Shown here in pieces: positions 1 to 5,119 of a stretch of 5,705 nucleotides of DNA. Source of the stretch: Alphaproteobacteria bacterium (GTDB lineage: Bacteria > Pseudomonadota > Alphaproteobacteria > ATCC43930 > CGMCC-115725); contig JASHUX010000252.1 in NCBI GenBank assembly GCA_030039775.1, positions 1-5,705 of the forward strand, read 5' to 3'. The position numbers were made by a program, and so were the translations under genes. Under the pieces are notes generated by a model. The model had not been told where the DNA came from, did not search any database, and was given only the letters and a program-made list of their open reading frames with translations. Within the stretch, counting starts at the first letter, position 1. Every line of letters starts with the position of its first letter.

Positions 1-78
1 GAGAAGCGCGGCGATGAGCATGATCGGTGCCGTGCGGACTTCGAGACGCGGCCTATGGCCGTTCCTTAGGCCGAGCAC
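1..78 (-). CDS. possible 5' end of an unidentified gene leaving the left edge
   Basis: On the minus strand a frame is open from a stop at 84-82 to the window edge. Possible starts are GTG at 78-76 and ATG at 21-19. From the GTG it would read VLGLRNGHRPRLEVRTAPIM and then LIAALL at the edge. From the ATG it would begin MLIAALL, a hydrophobic start that could open a signal peptide or membrane helix. No convincing ribosome binding site precedes either start. Only 26 codons at most are visible, so no family can be named and the gene may not be real. If real, it is transcribed divergently from accD. Confidence 0.3.
   Translation of the reverse strand, partial: MLGLRNGHRPRLEVRTAPIMLIAALL
49..73. 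repeat. 7-bp stem-loop upstream of accD
   Basis: CGGCCTA (49-55) and TAGGCCG (67-73) are perfect inverted arms around an 11-base loop. No T-run follows on either strand, so this is not a typical intrinsic terminator. It could be a remnant terminator of an upstream gene or a structure in the accD leader. Confidence 0.4.
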
Positions 79-80
79 CA

Positions 81-86
81 ATTATA
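81..86 (-). promoter_or_regulatory. TATAAT match to a -10 box, minus strand
   Basis: The minus strand reads TATAAT, a perfect match to the sigma-70 -10 consensus and rare in such GC-rich DNA. No good -35 element lies 16-18 bases upstream (the matching region reads close to ATGGGG), and there is no extended TG. It lies 3 bases from the possible GTG start at 78-76 and could serve a leaderless or short-leader transcript toward the left edge. It may also be chance. Confidence 0.25.
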
Positions 87-117
87 GGGCCGTGAAGAAT
101 GGTCCCCATGCCGGGGA

Positions 118-146
118 GCACGCAAAGCGTGCGTCTCGAAGCACGC
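118..146 (+). promoter_or_regulatory. accD leader: two mutually exclusive hairpins
   Basis: Three 6-base segments lie in a row: GCACGC (118-123), GCGTGC (127-132) and GCACGC (141-146). The middle one can pair perfectly with either neighbour, with a 3-base AAA loop on the left or an 8-base loop on the right. The two hairpins cannot form together. The right-hand one ends 16 bases before the accD ATG at 163, where no clear Shine-Dalgarno is seen. This geometry could modulate accD translation, but it is inferred from base pairing only. Confidence 0.35.
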
Positions 147-162
147 CGAACGGTGCGGCCGT

Positions 163-1029
163 ATGAGTTGGATCAGCAATTTCGTCCTGCCGAAAATCCG
201 CGCGGTGGTCCCGGCACGGAAGGACGTACCGGATAATCTCTGGACCAAATGTCCGCAATGCGGCCAGCTCCTGTTCACCCGCGACCTTGACGCCGGCTTA
301 TTCGTATGCCCGTCGTGCAATTGTCATTTGCGGTTGGCGCCGGAGAAGCGGCTAGCGATGCTGTTCGACGGCGGCAGCTACCAGGCCATTGAATTGCCAA
401 AGACGGTGGTCGACCCGCTGCGCTTTCGCGATCGGAAACGCTATGCCGACCGGCTCAAGGAGGCGCAGAACGGCGGTGACGCGCGCGACGCGTTGCAGGT
501 GGCGCATGGCACGATAGGGGGCGCGCCCGCCGTCGTGGCGGCGTTCGATTTCGGCTTCATGGGCGGGTCGATGGGAGTCGCGGTCGGCGAGGGTTTGCTC
601 GCGGCGGCGCGGCTTGCGGTGTTGCAAGAGGCGGCGCTGATCGTGGTGCCTGCGTCAGGCGGGGCGCGGATGCAGGAGGGCGTCTTATCGCTGATGCAGT
701 TGCCGCGCACGACCATCGCCGTCGAGACAGTGAAGGCGGCACGTTTGCCCTACATCGTGGTGCTGACCGATCCGACGACCGGCGGGGTGTCCGCCTCGTT
801 CGCGATGCTCGGTGACATCACGATCGCCGAGCCAGGCGCCGTAATCGGCTTCGCTGGCGCACGGGTGATCGAGGAAACCATCCGGGAGAAATTGCCCGAA
901 GGTTTCCAGCGTGCCGAATATCTCCTCGAGCATGGGATGGTCGATTTGGTTGTGCATCGAAAGGATTTGCGCGACACGCTGATCCGCATCATCAGCTTAT
1001 TGCGACGCCGGAGCGCTGCCGCGGCGTGA
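163..1029 (+). CDS. accD: acetyl-CoA carboxylase carboxyltransferase subunit beta
   Basis: AccD pairs with AccA to transfer the carboxyl group from biotin on AccB to acetyl-CoA, giving malonyl-CoA, the first committed step of cytoplasmic fatty acid synthesis. The 288-residue product is close to the usual size (E. coli about 304). An N-terminal zinc ribbon is intact: Cys30, Cys33, Cys49 and Cys52 in a CX2C-X15-CX2C pattern. The crotonase-like core follows, with the SGGARMQEG oxyanion-type loop (GGARM at 166-170) and the TTGGVSASFAMLGD motif (GG at 207-208). The C-terminal part, with IGFAGARVIEETI and GMVD, is also typical. ATG 163 is chosen because the product then begins MSWISNFVLPKI, as AccD proteins usually do, although no strong Shine-Dalgarno precedes it. 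The stop TGA overlaps the GTG start of folC, so the two are surely one transcript. The gene looks complete and functional. Confidence 0.97.
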   Translation: MSWISNFVLPKIRAVVPARKDVPDNLWTKCPQCGQLLFTRDLDAGLFVCPSCNCHLRLAPEKRLAMLFDGGSYQAIELPKTVVDPLRFRDRKRYADRLKEAQNGGDARDALQVAHGTIGGAPAVVAAFDFGFMGGSMGVAVGEGLLAAARLAVLQEAALIVVPASGGARMQEGVLSLMQLPRTTIAVETVKAARLPYIVVLTDPTTGGVSASFAMLGDITIAEPGAVIGFAGARVIEETIREKLPEGFQRAEYLLEHGMVDLVVHRKDLRDTLIRIISLLRRRSAAAA

Positions 1030-2324
1030 GTGACGAAACGGAAGCCCGGGTCGACGCCATTCTGGCGCGGCTCCTTGGGCTGCACCCCAAGCTGATCGAC
1101 CTATCGCTAGACCGCGTGAAGCGACTCTTGCGCGACCTCGGCGATCCGCAGGACGCGATGCCGAACATCATTCATGTCGCGGGGACCAACGGCAAAGGTT
1201 CGACGCTCGCTTTTCTGCGTGCCTGTCTCGAAGCCGGCGGACGGCGGGTCAATGTCTTCTCTAAACCGCATCTGATGCGCTTCAACGAGCGCATCCGCAT
1301 CGCCGGTAAGCTGATCGACGATGAATCATTAATCGGGCTGCTCGAGGAATGCGAGCGTGTCAATGCCGGGCAGAGCATCACCTATTTCGAGATCACCACC
1401 GCAGCGGCGTTCCTCGCTTTCGCCAGGCAACCCGCCGACGTAACGCTGATCGAGACCGGGTTGGGCGGCCGTTTCGACGCCAGCAACGTGTTCAAGGCGC
1501 CGCGCATCACCGCGATCACACCGGTGTCGCTCGATCATCAGCATTTCCTCGGCGACACGGTGGCGAAAATAGCCTTCGAAAAGGCGGGCATCTTCAAACC
1601 TCGCGTGCCGGCGGTACTGGCGCCGCAAACCCCCGAGGCCGAAGCCGTGCTGATGACCCGTGCCACGGAAATCGGCGCGCCGCTGTTCCGGTTCGGGCAG
1701 GATTGGCGCGCTTGGCCAGCCAACAATGGCCTTCATTACGAAAGCCGGAGCTGGAATTTCGATCTGCCGCCACCCGGCCTGTTGGGACGCCATCAGTACG
1801 ACAATGCCGGCACCGCGATTGCCTGCCTCGATCGCGCGGGCTTCGATTTCGGCCAAATCGCGTTGGCCGATGGTTTGCGCCATGTGGAATGGCCGGCGCG
1901 CCTCGAACGGCTGAACGAGGGCAAGCTCGTCGATCTGCTGCCGCCCGGCTGGGAATTATGGCTCGACGGCGGACACAATCAGGCCGGCGGCGCCGCCTTG
2001 GGGGCGATGGCGCGCGAGTGGCAGGACAAGCCGCTGCACGTCGTCTTCGGCATGCTGGAGAGCCATGACGCGACGGCGTTCCTAAAATCGCTGGCACCCA
2101 ACATCGCCGGCATCGTCACGGTCGCGGTTCCGGGCGAGGAGGCGTCGCGCAGCCCCGCCAGCGCCGCCGAAGCGGCGCGCGCCGCCGGGGTCAAGAATGT
2201 CGACATCGCGCTGGACGTAGCCGCGGCAGTCACCAAGGCTGCAACCGGCAAACCCGGCCGCGTGCTGATCTGCGGTTCGCTCTATCTTGCGGGCCACGTC
2301 CTGGCGAGGAACGCCGGTCGATAA
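1026..2324 (+). CDS. folC: bifunctional folylpolyglutamate synthase / dihydrofolate synthase
   Basis: FolC is an ATP-dependent Mur-ligase-type enzyme of the cytoplasm. It adds glutamate to dihydropteroate to make dihydrofolate and then extends polyglutamate tails on folates. The 432-residue product carries the P-loop HVAGTNGKGS at 50-59. It also has the folate-site signature PHLMRFNERI, ETGLGGRFDASNV, SLDHQHFLGDTVAKIAFEKAGIFKP, the WPARLERL segment and the C-terminal-domain motif LDGGHN. Two spots differ from what I recall as usual: SKPHL instead of (T)SPHL, and DGGHNQ instead of DG(A/G)HNP. The start is GTG, sharing GTGA with the accD stop, so translation is probably coupled. The accD-folC order is widespread in proteobacteria. 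A stem-loop lies directly after the stop. Whether one or both activities remain cannot be read from sequence alone. Confidence 0.95.
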   Translation: MSDETEARVDAILARLLGLHPKLIDLSLDRVKRLLRDLGDPQDAMPNIIHVAGTNGKGSTLAFLRACLEAGGRRVNVFSKPHLMRFNERIRIAGKLIDDESLIGLLEECERVNAGQSITYFEITTAAAFLAFARQPADVTLIETGLGGRFDASNVFKAPRITAITPVSLDHQHFLGDTVAKIAFEKAGIFKPRVPAVLAPQTPEAEAVLMTRATEIGAPLFRFGQDWRAWPANNGLHYESRSWNFDLPPPGLLGRHQYDNAGTAIACLDRAGFDFGQIALADGLRHVEWPARLERLNEGKLVDLLPPGWELWLDGGHNQAGGAALGAMAREWQDKPLHVVFGMLESHDATAFLKSLAPNIAGIVTVAVPGEEASRSPASAAEAARAAGVKNVDIALDVAAAVTKAATGKPGRVLICGSLYLAGHVLARNAGR

Positions 2325-2328
2325 CGCG

Positions 2329-2367
2329 GATGGGCCGGCGACGCCGCGAAGCGCCGGCCGGCCCATC
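2329..2367. terminator. stem-loop between convergent folC and the Tyr-rich gene
   Basis: GATGGGCCGG (2329-2338) and CCGGCCCATC (2358-2367) form a perfect 10-bp stem five bases after the folC stop. An alternative inner pairing, GCCGGCG (2334-2340) with CGCCGGC (2352-2358), is also possible. No T-run follows on either strand, so it fits a bidirectional, possibly Rho-assisted, stop or an mRNA 3'-end stabiliser rather than a textbook intrinsic terminator. Confidence 0.6.
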
Positions 2368-2368
2368 G

Positions 2369-2404
2369 AGCCCCAGACCGATGCGAGAGGCGGGCGGGGC
2401 TTTT
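2369..2404 (+). terminator. second, weaker stem-loop with a short T-run after folC
   Basis: AGCCCC (2369-2374) can pair with GGGGCT (2396-2401) across a 21-base loop. On the plus strand the right arm runs into TTTT (2401-2404). The stem is short and the loop large, so this is a weak intrinsic terminator candidate that may back up the preceding stem-loop. Confidence 0.3.
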
Positions 2405-2409
2405 CAGTC

Positions 2410-3150
2410 TTATTCGTGCGGACGGTTGCGGCCGCCGTTCTTGTTGTCGCGGCCCTGGTAATTGGCCGACGCCGGCGTCGCGCCACCGTGATTGTCCTCG
2501 AACATATGCCGGTCGTGACCGTTGTAACCGGCGCTGCGGTGATCGTCGGTGCCGCGCGTGGCGTCGTGACGGTCGTAGTCGGTCGCCGGCATGTCGCTTG
2601 CCGTACCGTGCATATGGTCATGCGGTGTGCGGGCCATCGCGGCGCGGCGCTCGTGACGCTCGCGCTCGTACAAATAAGGCCGCTGATAATAGCCATAGCC
2701 GTAGCCCTCGGCCGTGACGTCGTAGCCCGTGTCATAGTCGGCGTAGACGCCTTGATAGCCGGCATCGGTGGTTGCGGCCCCGTAGTTCGGCGGCGGTGCA
2801 TAGCCGGAATAGGTTGCGCTATAGCCGGGATATGCGGGGGCGTCGCCGGCATCGGCATAACGGTCGCCGTAGCCATAGCCTTGGCCGGAACCATAGCTGC
2901 CATAGCCGGGGTAATAGCCGTTGTCGTCCGCATAGTCGTTGTCCGGCCGGTTCCAATAAAAGGCCGGGTTGTAGCCGTTATCGACCATCGTCGGCGGGCG
3001 GTTGATGACGGTCCAGGCCGCCGGCAGGGCGTCGGCGCCGCCTCCCGTTTTGGTTGCTTCCTTTGGAGGTATATCTGAACCGCGGGCCGCACCATCGCGG
3101 AATTTTCCCGCCGATTGACGGCGTCGCGCTTGCGCTGCGCCGAAAAGCAT
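2410..3150 (-). CDS. unrecognised Tyr/Gly-rich low-complexity protein with His/Asp-rich tail
   Basis: I do not recognise a family. From ATG 3150-3148 the product has 246 residues. ATG 3150 is preferred because GGAG lies 5 bases upstream. An earlier ATG at 3204 would add 18 residues but overlap the start of the divergent PH-domain gene, and a later ATG at 2991 lacks a ribosome site. Residues 1-55 are basic and Ala/Gly-rich. Residues 60-161 hold about 25 tyrosines in 102 residues, in motifs such as GYYPGYGSYGSG, GYGYG and YPGY. Residues 162-246 are rich in His, Asp, Arg and Asn, with about ten histidines (for example HDHMH). Cysteine is absent, there are only about three leucines, and no lysine appears between K34 and K237. 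No signal peptide, membrane segment or known catalytic motif is seen, so the protein is probably disordered. Coding is supported by natural codons (GGC Gly, GAC Asp, CGC Arg), an open frame throughout, and the fact that the antisense frame would need many rare ATA codons. A role in condensates, metal binding or a cell-surface/coat structure would be speculation. Confidence 0.7.
   Translation of the reverse strand: MLFGAAQARRRQSAGKFRDGAARGSDIPPKEATKTGGGADALPAAWTVINRPPTMVDNGYNPAFYWNRPDNDYADDNGYYPGYGSYGSGQGYGYGDRYADAGDAPAYPGYSATYSGYAPPPNYGAATTDAGYQGVYADYDTGYDVTAEGYGYGYYQRPYLYERERHERRAAMARTPHDHMHGTASDMPATDYDRHDATRGTDDHRSAGYNGHDRHMFEDNHGGATPASANYQGRDNKNGGRNRPHE
2689..2976. repeat. degenerate (A/G)TAGCC hexamer repeats coding Gly-Tyr
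   Basis: The plus strand repeats ATAGCC or GTAGCC many times, for example three in a row at 2689-2706, two at about 2869-2880, and single copies out to 2971-2976. On the minus strand these are GGCTAT/GGCTAC, the Gly-Tyr dipeptides of the low-complexity protein. Spacing is irregular, so this is a codon-level repeat from expansion of a short motif rather than a clean tandem array. Confidence 0.6.
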
Positions 3151-3185
3151 GGATTCTCCGGCGGTCCGATTGCGGCCGTCTTTTC

Positions 3186-3194
3186 GGGGGGGAG
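3186..3194 (+). promoter_or_regulatory. ribosome binding site with a G7 run before the PH-domain gene
   Basis: GGGGGGGAG precedes the ATG at 3198 by three bases. It fixes this start rather than upstream in-frame codons such as the TTG at 3054. The seven-G run is a possible slippage site whose length would change the Shine-Dalgarno strength or spacing. Confidence 0.6.
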
Positions 3195-3197
3195 TCG

Positions 3198-3668
3198 ATG
3201 ACATACACGGAAAAGGTTCTTCAGCCCGGTGAGACGATCCGCTTTCACAGCCGAATCCACTGGATCATCTACGTCCCGGGCTTCGTCCTGATCGTCTTGG
3301 GCATCGTCGTCGCCGCGGCGCTGCGCCGCTACGGGCCGGTGACCGACAGCGGCAACGTGCCGGAATTGATCGCGCTCGCGGTCGGCGTGGTGTTCGGCCT
3401 GCTCAGCTTGCTTCGCGCCTGGTGGCGCCGTCTCACCACCGAAGTCACGGTCACGGAAAACCGCATCGTGTACAAGCGGGGTTTCGTGCGCCGGCATACG
3501 TTCGAAATGAACATGAACAAAGTCGAGAGCGTTCACGTCAACCAATCGATGTTCGGCCGTATCTTCGATTACGGCGATATCTTGATCCGTGGCACCGGAT
3601 CGAGCTTCGAACCGCTGCACATGATCTCGCGGCCGCTCGAATTCCGGAATTTCGTGACGGCCTCCTAG
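3198..3668 (+). CDS. small inner-membrane protein with a bacterial PH domain
   Basis: The 156-residue product has two hydrophobic segments, about residues 20-42 (IHWIIYVPGFVLIVLGIVVA) and 55-72 (PELIALAVGVVFGLLSLL). These are followed by a C-terminal domain at about 80-153 that matches the bacterial PH-domain pattern (bPH2, YdbS/YdbT-like). Evidence for the domain is the strand TEVTVTENRIVYKRGFVRR, then MNKVESVHVNQSMFGRIFDYGDILIRGTG, which resembles the family's 'KIESV-xV-Q-S-x-x-G-R-x-x-x-YG-x-x-x-x-x-GTG' core. Two helices plus one PH unit, with the PH domain likely cytoplasmic, is a common layout. The molecular role of these proteins is poorly known; a membrane-associated scaffold or stress function is an inference. 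Start ATG 3198 follows a strong Shine-Dalgarno. It is divergent from the Tyr/Gly-rich gene with about 47 bases between starts and convergent with mutT. No good terminator is seen after its TAG. Confidence 0.85.
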   Translation: MTYTEKVLQPGETIRFHSRIHWIIYVPGFVLIVLGIVVAAALRRYGPVTDSGNVPELIALAVGVVFGLLSLLRAWWRRLTTEVTVTENRIVYKRGFVRRHTFEMNMNKVESVHVNQSMFGRIFDYGDILIRGTGSSFEPLHMISRPLEFRNFVTAS

Positions 3669-3915
3669 CGGCTGAGCCACGCAAGTCGGTCGTGTCGGGC
3701 GTCGGGCCACCTGTTATCCCTGTTATTTGCTGGTTTTTATCAGGCGATCGTTAACCTCCCATCGGTCCGCCCGCAATTGGCTTCGTTCCGGAAATTCGAT
3801 ATCTTGTACGCATATCCCATCGCTATGGCGTCTAAACCCCTACCCATTGCTGATTCTTACGTCATTCAAAATATAACGCGTTTTGCGTCGATTTCAAGGA
3901 TATTTTTCGGCCGGG
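3669..3915. other. gene-free, relatively AT-rich stretch between convergent genes
   Basis: This 247-base stretch separates the 3' ends of the PH-domain gene and mutT. It is clearly richer in A/T than its surroundings, above all at about 3710-3750 and 3840-3910. It holds an imperfect 9-base tandem (CTGTTATCC CTGTTATTT near 3711-3728) and the palindrome AACGCGTT at 3875-3882. I find no tRNA-like fold, no convincing open frame and no strong stem-plus-T-run terminator. An uncharacterised small RNA or a transferred remnant cannot be excluded. Confidence 0.4.
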
Positions 3916-4323
3916 CTAGAGCAGGTCCTTCAAGATCGGAATCAGCGGCTTGTCCGCCGGCGGCATGGCGTAGCGGTCGAGCCGCTCGGCGCGCACCCAG
4001 GACAGTTGCTGGCCTTCGCGCGCCGTGACCAGCCCTTGCCAGCGCCGGCAAACATAGAGCGGCATGAGCAGATGGAAATTCTCGTAGCGGTACGAGGCGA
4101 AGGTGAGCGGCGCCAGACAGGATTCATGCGTGTCGATGCCGAGCTCCTCCTTGAGCTCGCGGATCAGTGCCGCTTCCGGGGTTTCGCCTTCATGCACCTT
4201 TCCGCCGGGAAACTCCCACAGTCCCGCCATCGTCTTGCCCGCCGGGCGCTGCGCCAACAGCACGCGGCCGTCGGCATCGATCAACGCGACGGCGACCACG
4301 AGAATGACCGGTGGGGAATTCAT
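3916..4323 (-). CDS. mutT: MutT-type Nudix hydrolase (8-oxo-dGTP diphosphatase)
   Basis: MutT hydrolyses oxidised dGTP (8-oxo-dGTP) to the monophosphate, preventing A-to-C transversions; it is a cytoplasmic Mg2+ enzyme. The product is 135 residues, close to E. coli MutT (129). A perfect Nudix box is visible: Gly41, Glu47, Arg55-Glu56, Glu59-Glu60, Gly62 and Ile63 in the GX5EX7REUXEEXGU spacing. It is preceded by the typical QRPAGKTMAGLWEFPGGK. The C-terminal ADKPLIPILKDLL also fits MutT/NTP pyrophosphohydrolase proteins. ATG 4323 is chosen because the next residues (NSPPVILVVAVALIDADGR) form the first strand of the fold. An upstream ATG at 4371 would add an Arg-rich 16-residue tail without a ribosome site. 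No clear Shine-Dalgarno precedes 4323 either. It is divergent from the methyltransferase gene. Another nucleotide substrate is possible. Confidence 0.9.
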   Translation of the reverse strand: MNSPPVILVVAVALIDADGRVLLAQRPAGKTMAGLWEFPGGKVHEGETPEAALIRELKEELGIDTHESCLAPLTFASYRYENFHLLMPLYVCRRWQGLVTAREGQQLSWVRAERLDRYAMPPADKPLIPILKDLL

Positions 4324-4411
4324 GCGACAGCGATAGGGGCGCGGCGCGCGGCGCGCAAGCGCCATTCCCATTCGGCGCGTTATCGGGTCAAATCCGGCGC
4401 GGAGGGAAATC
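4324..4411. promoter_or_regulatory. divergent intergenic region between mutT and the methyltransferase
   Basis: These 88 bases must hold the 5' signals of both divergent genes unless those lie inside the genes. A GCGCGC-rich patch at about 4339-4356 could form local hairpins. No consensus -35/-10 pair is visible by eye. GGAGGG at 4401-4406 is the ribosome binding site of the methyltransferase. Confidence 0.4.
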
Positions 4412-5119
4412 TTGGCAAAGCGATCGCTGACCGAGCGCCTCGTCCGCCGGGTCTATTACAAATATTTCGCGCGCAATCTGTTGTACGAACTGCAGATCCG
4501 CGCGCGCGCCGAGGCCGCGGATTACGCGCAGGCGCATATGACCGGCGCCATGATCTTCGAAAAGGCGGGTGCGCTCTTGCGATTCTGCGTCGATGAGGCG
4601 CCGCCGGGCGCGATCCTCGAATTCGGCGTCGCCGGCGGCGGCACGATCCGCGCGATCGCCGAACGCGCCAAGCATCGGTCCGTGCACGGCTTCGATTCCT
4701 TCGAGGGCCTGCCGGAAAATTGGAGCGGCCACCTCACCATGCGCGGCGCCTTCAATCAGGGCGGCAAGCTGCCGCAAGTGCCAGCGAACGTGACGCTGCA
4801 TAAAGGCTGGTTCGACGCGACACTGCCGGCTTGGAAGGCGGCGCATCAGGACCGGATCGGTTTTCTCCATGTCGATTGCGACATCTATTCGTCGGCGCGC
4901 TTCGTGCTCGCCAATCTGGCCGACCGGTTCCAGGTCGGCACCGTGATTCGCTTTGACGAATATTTCAACTATCCGAACTGGCGGAAGCACGAATTCCGCG
5001 CGTGGCAGGAAACCGTCGCCGAATTCGGCCTGACCTACGACTACATTGCGTTCCAGGCGCAGGACGGCGCGGTCGCCGTCCGCGTCACCGGCCTGGGGAC
5101 CCTGGCACCAGCGTCGTGA
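4412..5119 (+). CDS. TylF/MycF-like class I SAM-dependent methyltransferase
   Basis: The 235-residue product looks like the TylF (macrocin O-methyltransferase) superfamily of metal-dependent O-methyltransferases. SAM-site motif I is EFGVAGGGT at 70-78, and motif II is GFDSFEGLP with Asp95. Further on are HVDCDIYSS (Asp155, Asp157) and IRFDEYFNYPNW (Asp182-Glu183), the acidic positions expected to bind a metal in this family. The N-terminus is basic and amphipathic (RLVRRVYYKYFARNLLYELQIRAR), with no signal peptide. The start is TTG, supported by GGAGGG five bases upstream. The substrate is unknown: relatives act on macrolide sugars or other sugar/phenolic hydroxyls, but no glycosyltransferase or polyketide gene is seen here. 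The gene stands alone, divergent from mutT. Its last 35 bases overlap the 3' end of the SulP-type gene on the other strand. Confidence 0.85.
   Translation: MAKRSLTERLVRRVYYKYFARNLLYELQIRARAEAADYAQAHMTGAMIFEKAGALLRFCVDEAPPGAILEFGVAGGGTIRAIAERAKHRSVHGFDSFEGLPENWSGHLTMRGAFNQGGKLPQVPANVTLHKGWFDATLPAWKAAHQDRIGFLHVDCDIYSSARFVLANLADRFQVGTVIRFDEYFNYPNWRKHEFRAWQETVAEFGLTYDYIAFQAQDGAVAVRVTGLGTLAPAS

Noticed and set aside
2..166. Plus-strand frame open from the left edge that ends in TGA overlapping the accD ATG (ATGA)
   Set aside because: The overlap looks like translational coupling, but the peptide (Arg/Ser/Pro/Asn-rich with rare codons) resembles no upstream gene, and the region is filled with inverted repeats. 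It is probably chance.
2689..2976. CRISPR-like array
   Set aside because: The repeats are six bases, irregular, and explained by Gly-Tyr codons. There are no long identical repeats with unique spacers.
3048..3075. Possible promoter TTTTGG-N16-TATATC upstream of the PH-domain gene
   Set aside because: The -35 match is poor and the element lies 120 bases upstream inside the opposite coding region. It is not strong enough to annotate.
2287..3078. Long plus-strand open frame rich in Val, Ile and Ala, which could look like a membrane protein
   Set aside because: It is the mirror of the Gly-Tyr codons on the minus strand. It would use many ATA codons, rare in GC-rich genomes, starts inside folC, runs through the stem-loops after folC and has no ribosome site.
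3054..3197. 48-codon N-terminal extension of the PH-domain protein from a TTG
   Set aside because: The extension is low in family resemblance and overlaps the opposite gene's start, whereas ATG 3198 has a strong Shine-Dalgarno and gives the usual family layout.
2082..3710. 542-codon minus-strand open frame
   Set aside because: It crosses the ends of folC, the whole Tyr-rich gene and the PH-domain gene in a different frame. Its Thr/Arg/Pro-rich product is a typical shadow of GC-rich coding DNA.
3883..4596. 237-codon plus-strand frame across mutT
   Set aside because: It is antisense to the clear Nudix gene and has no family resemblance.
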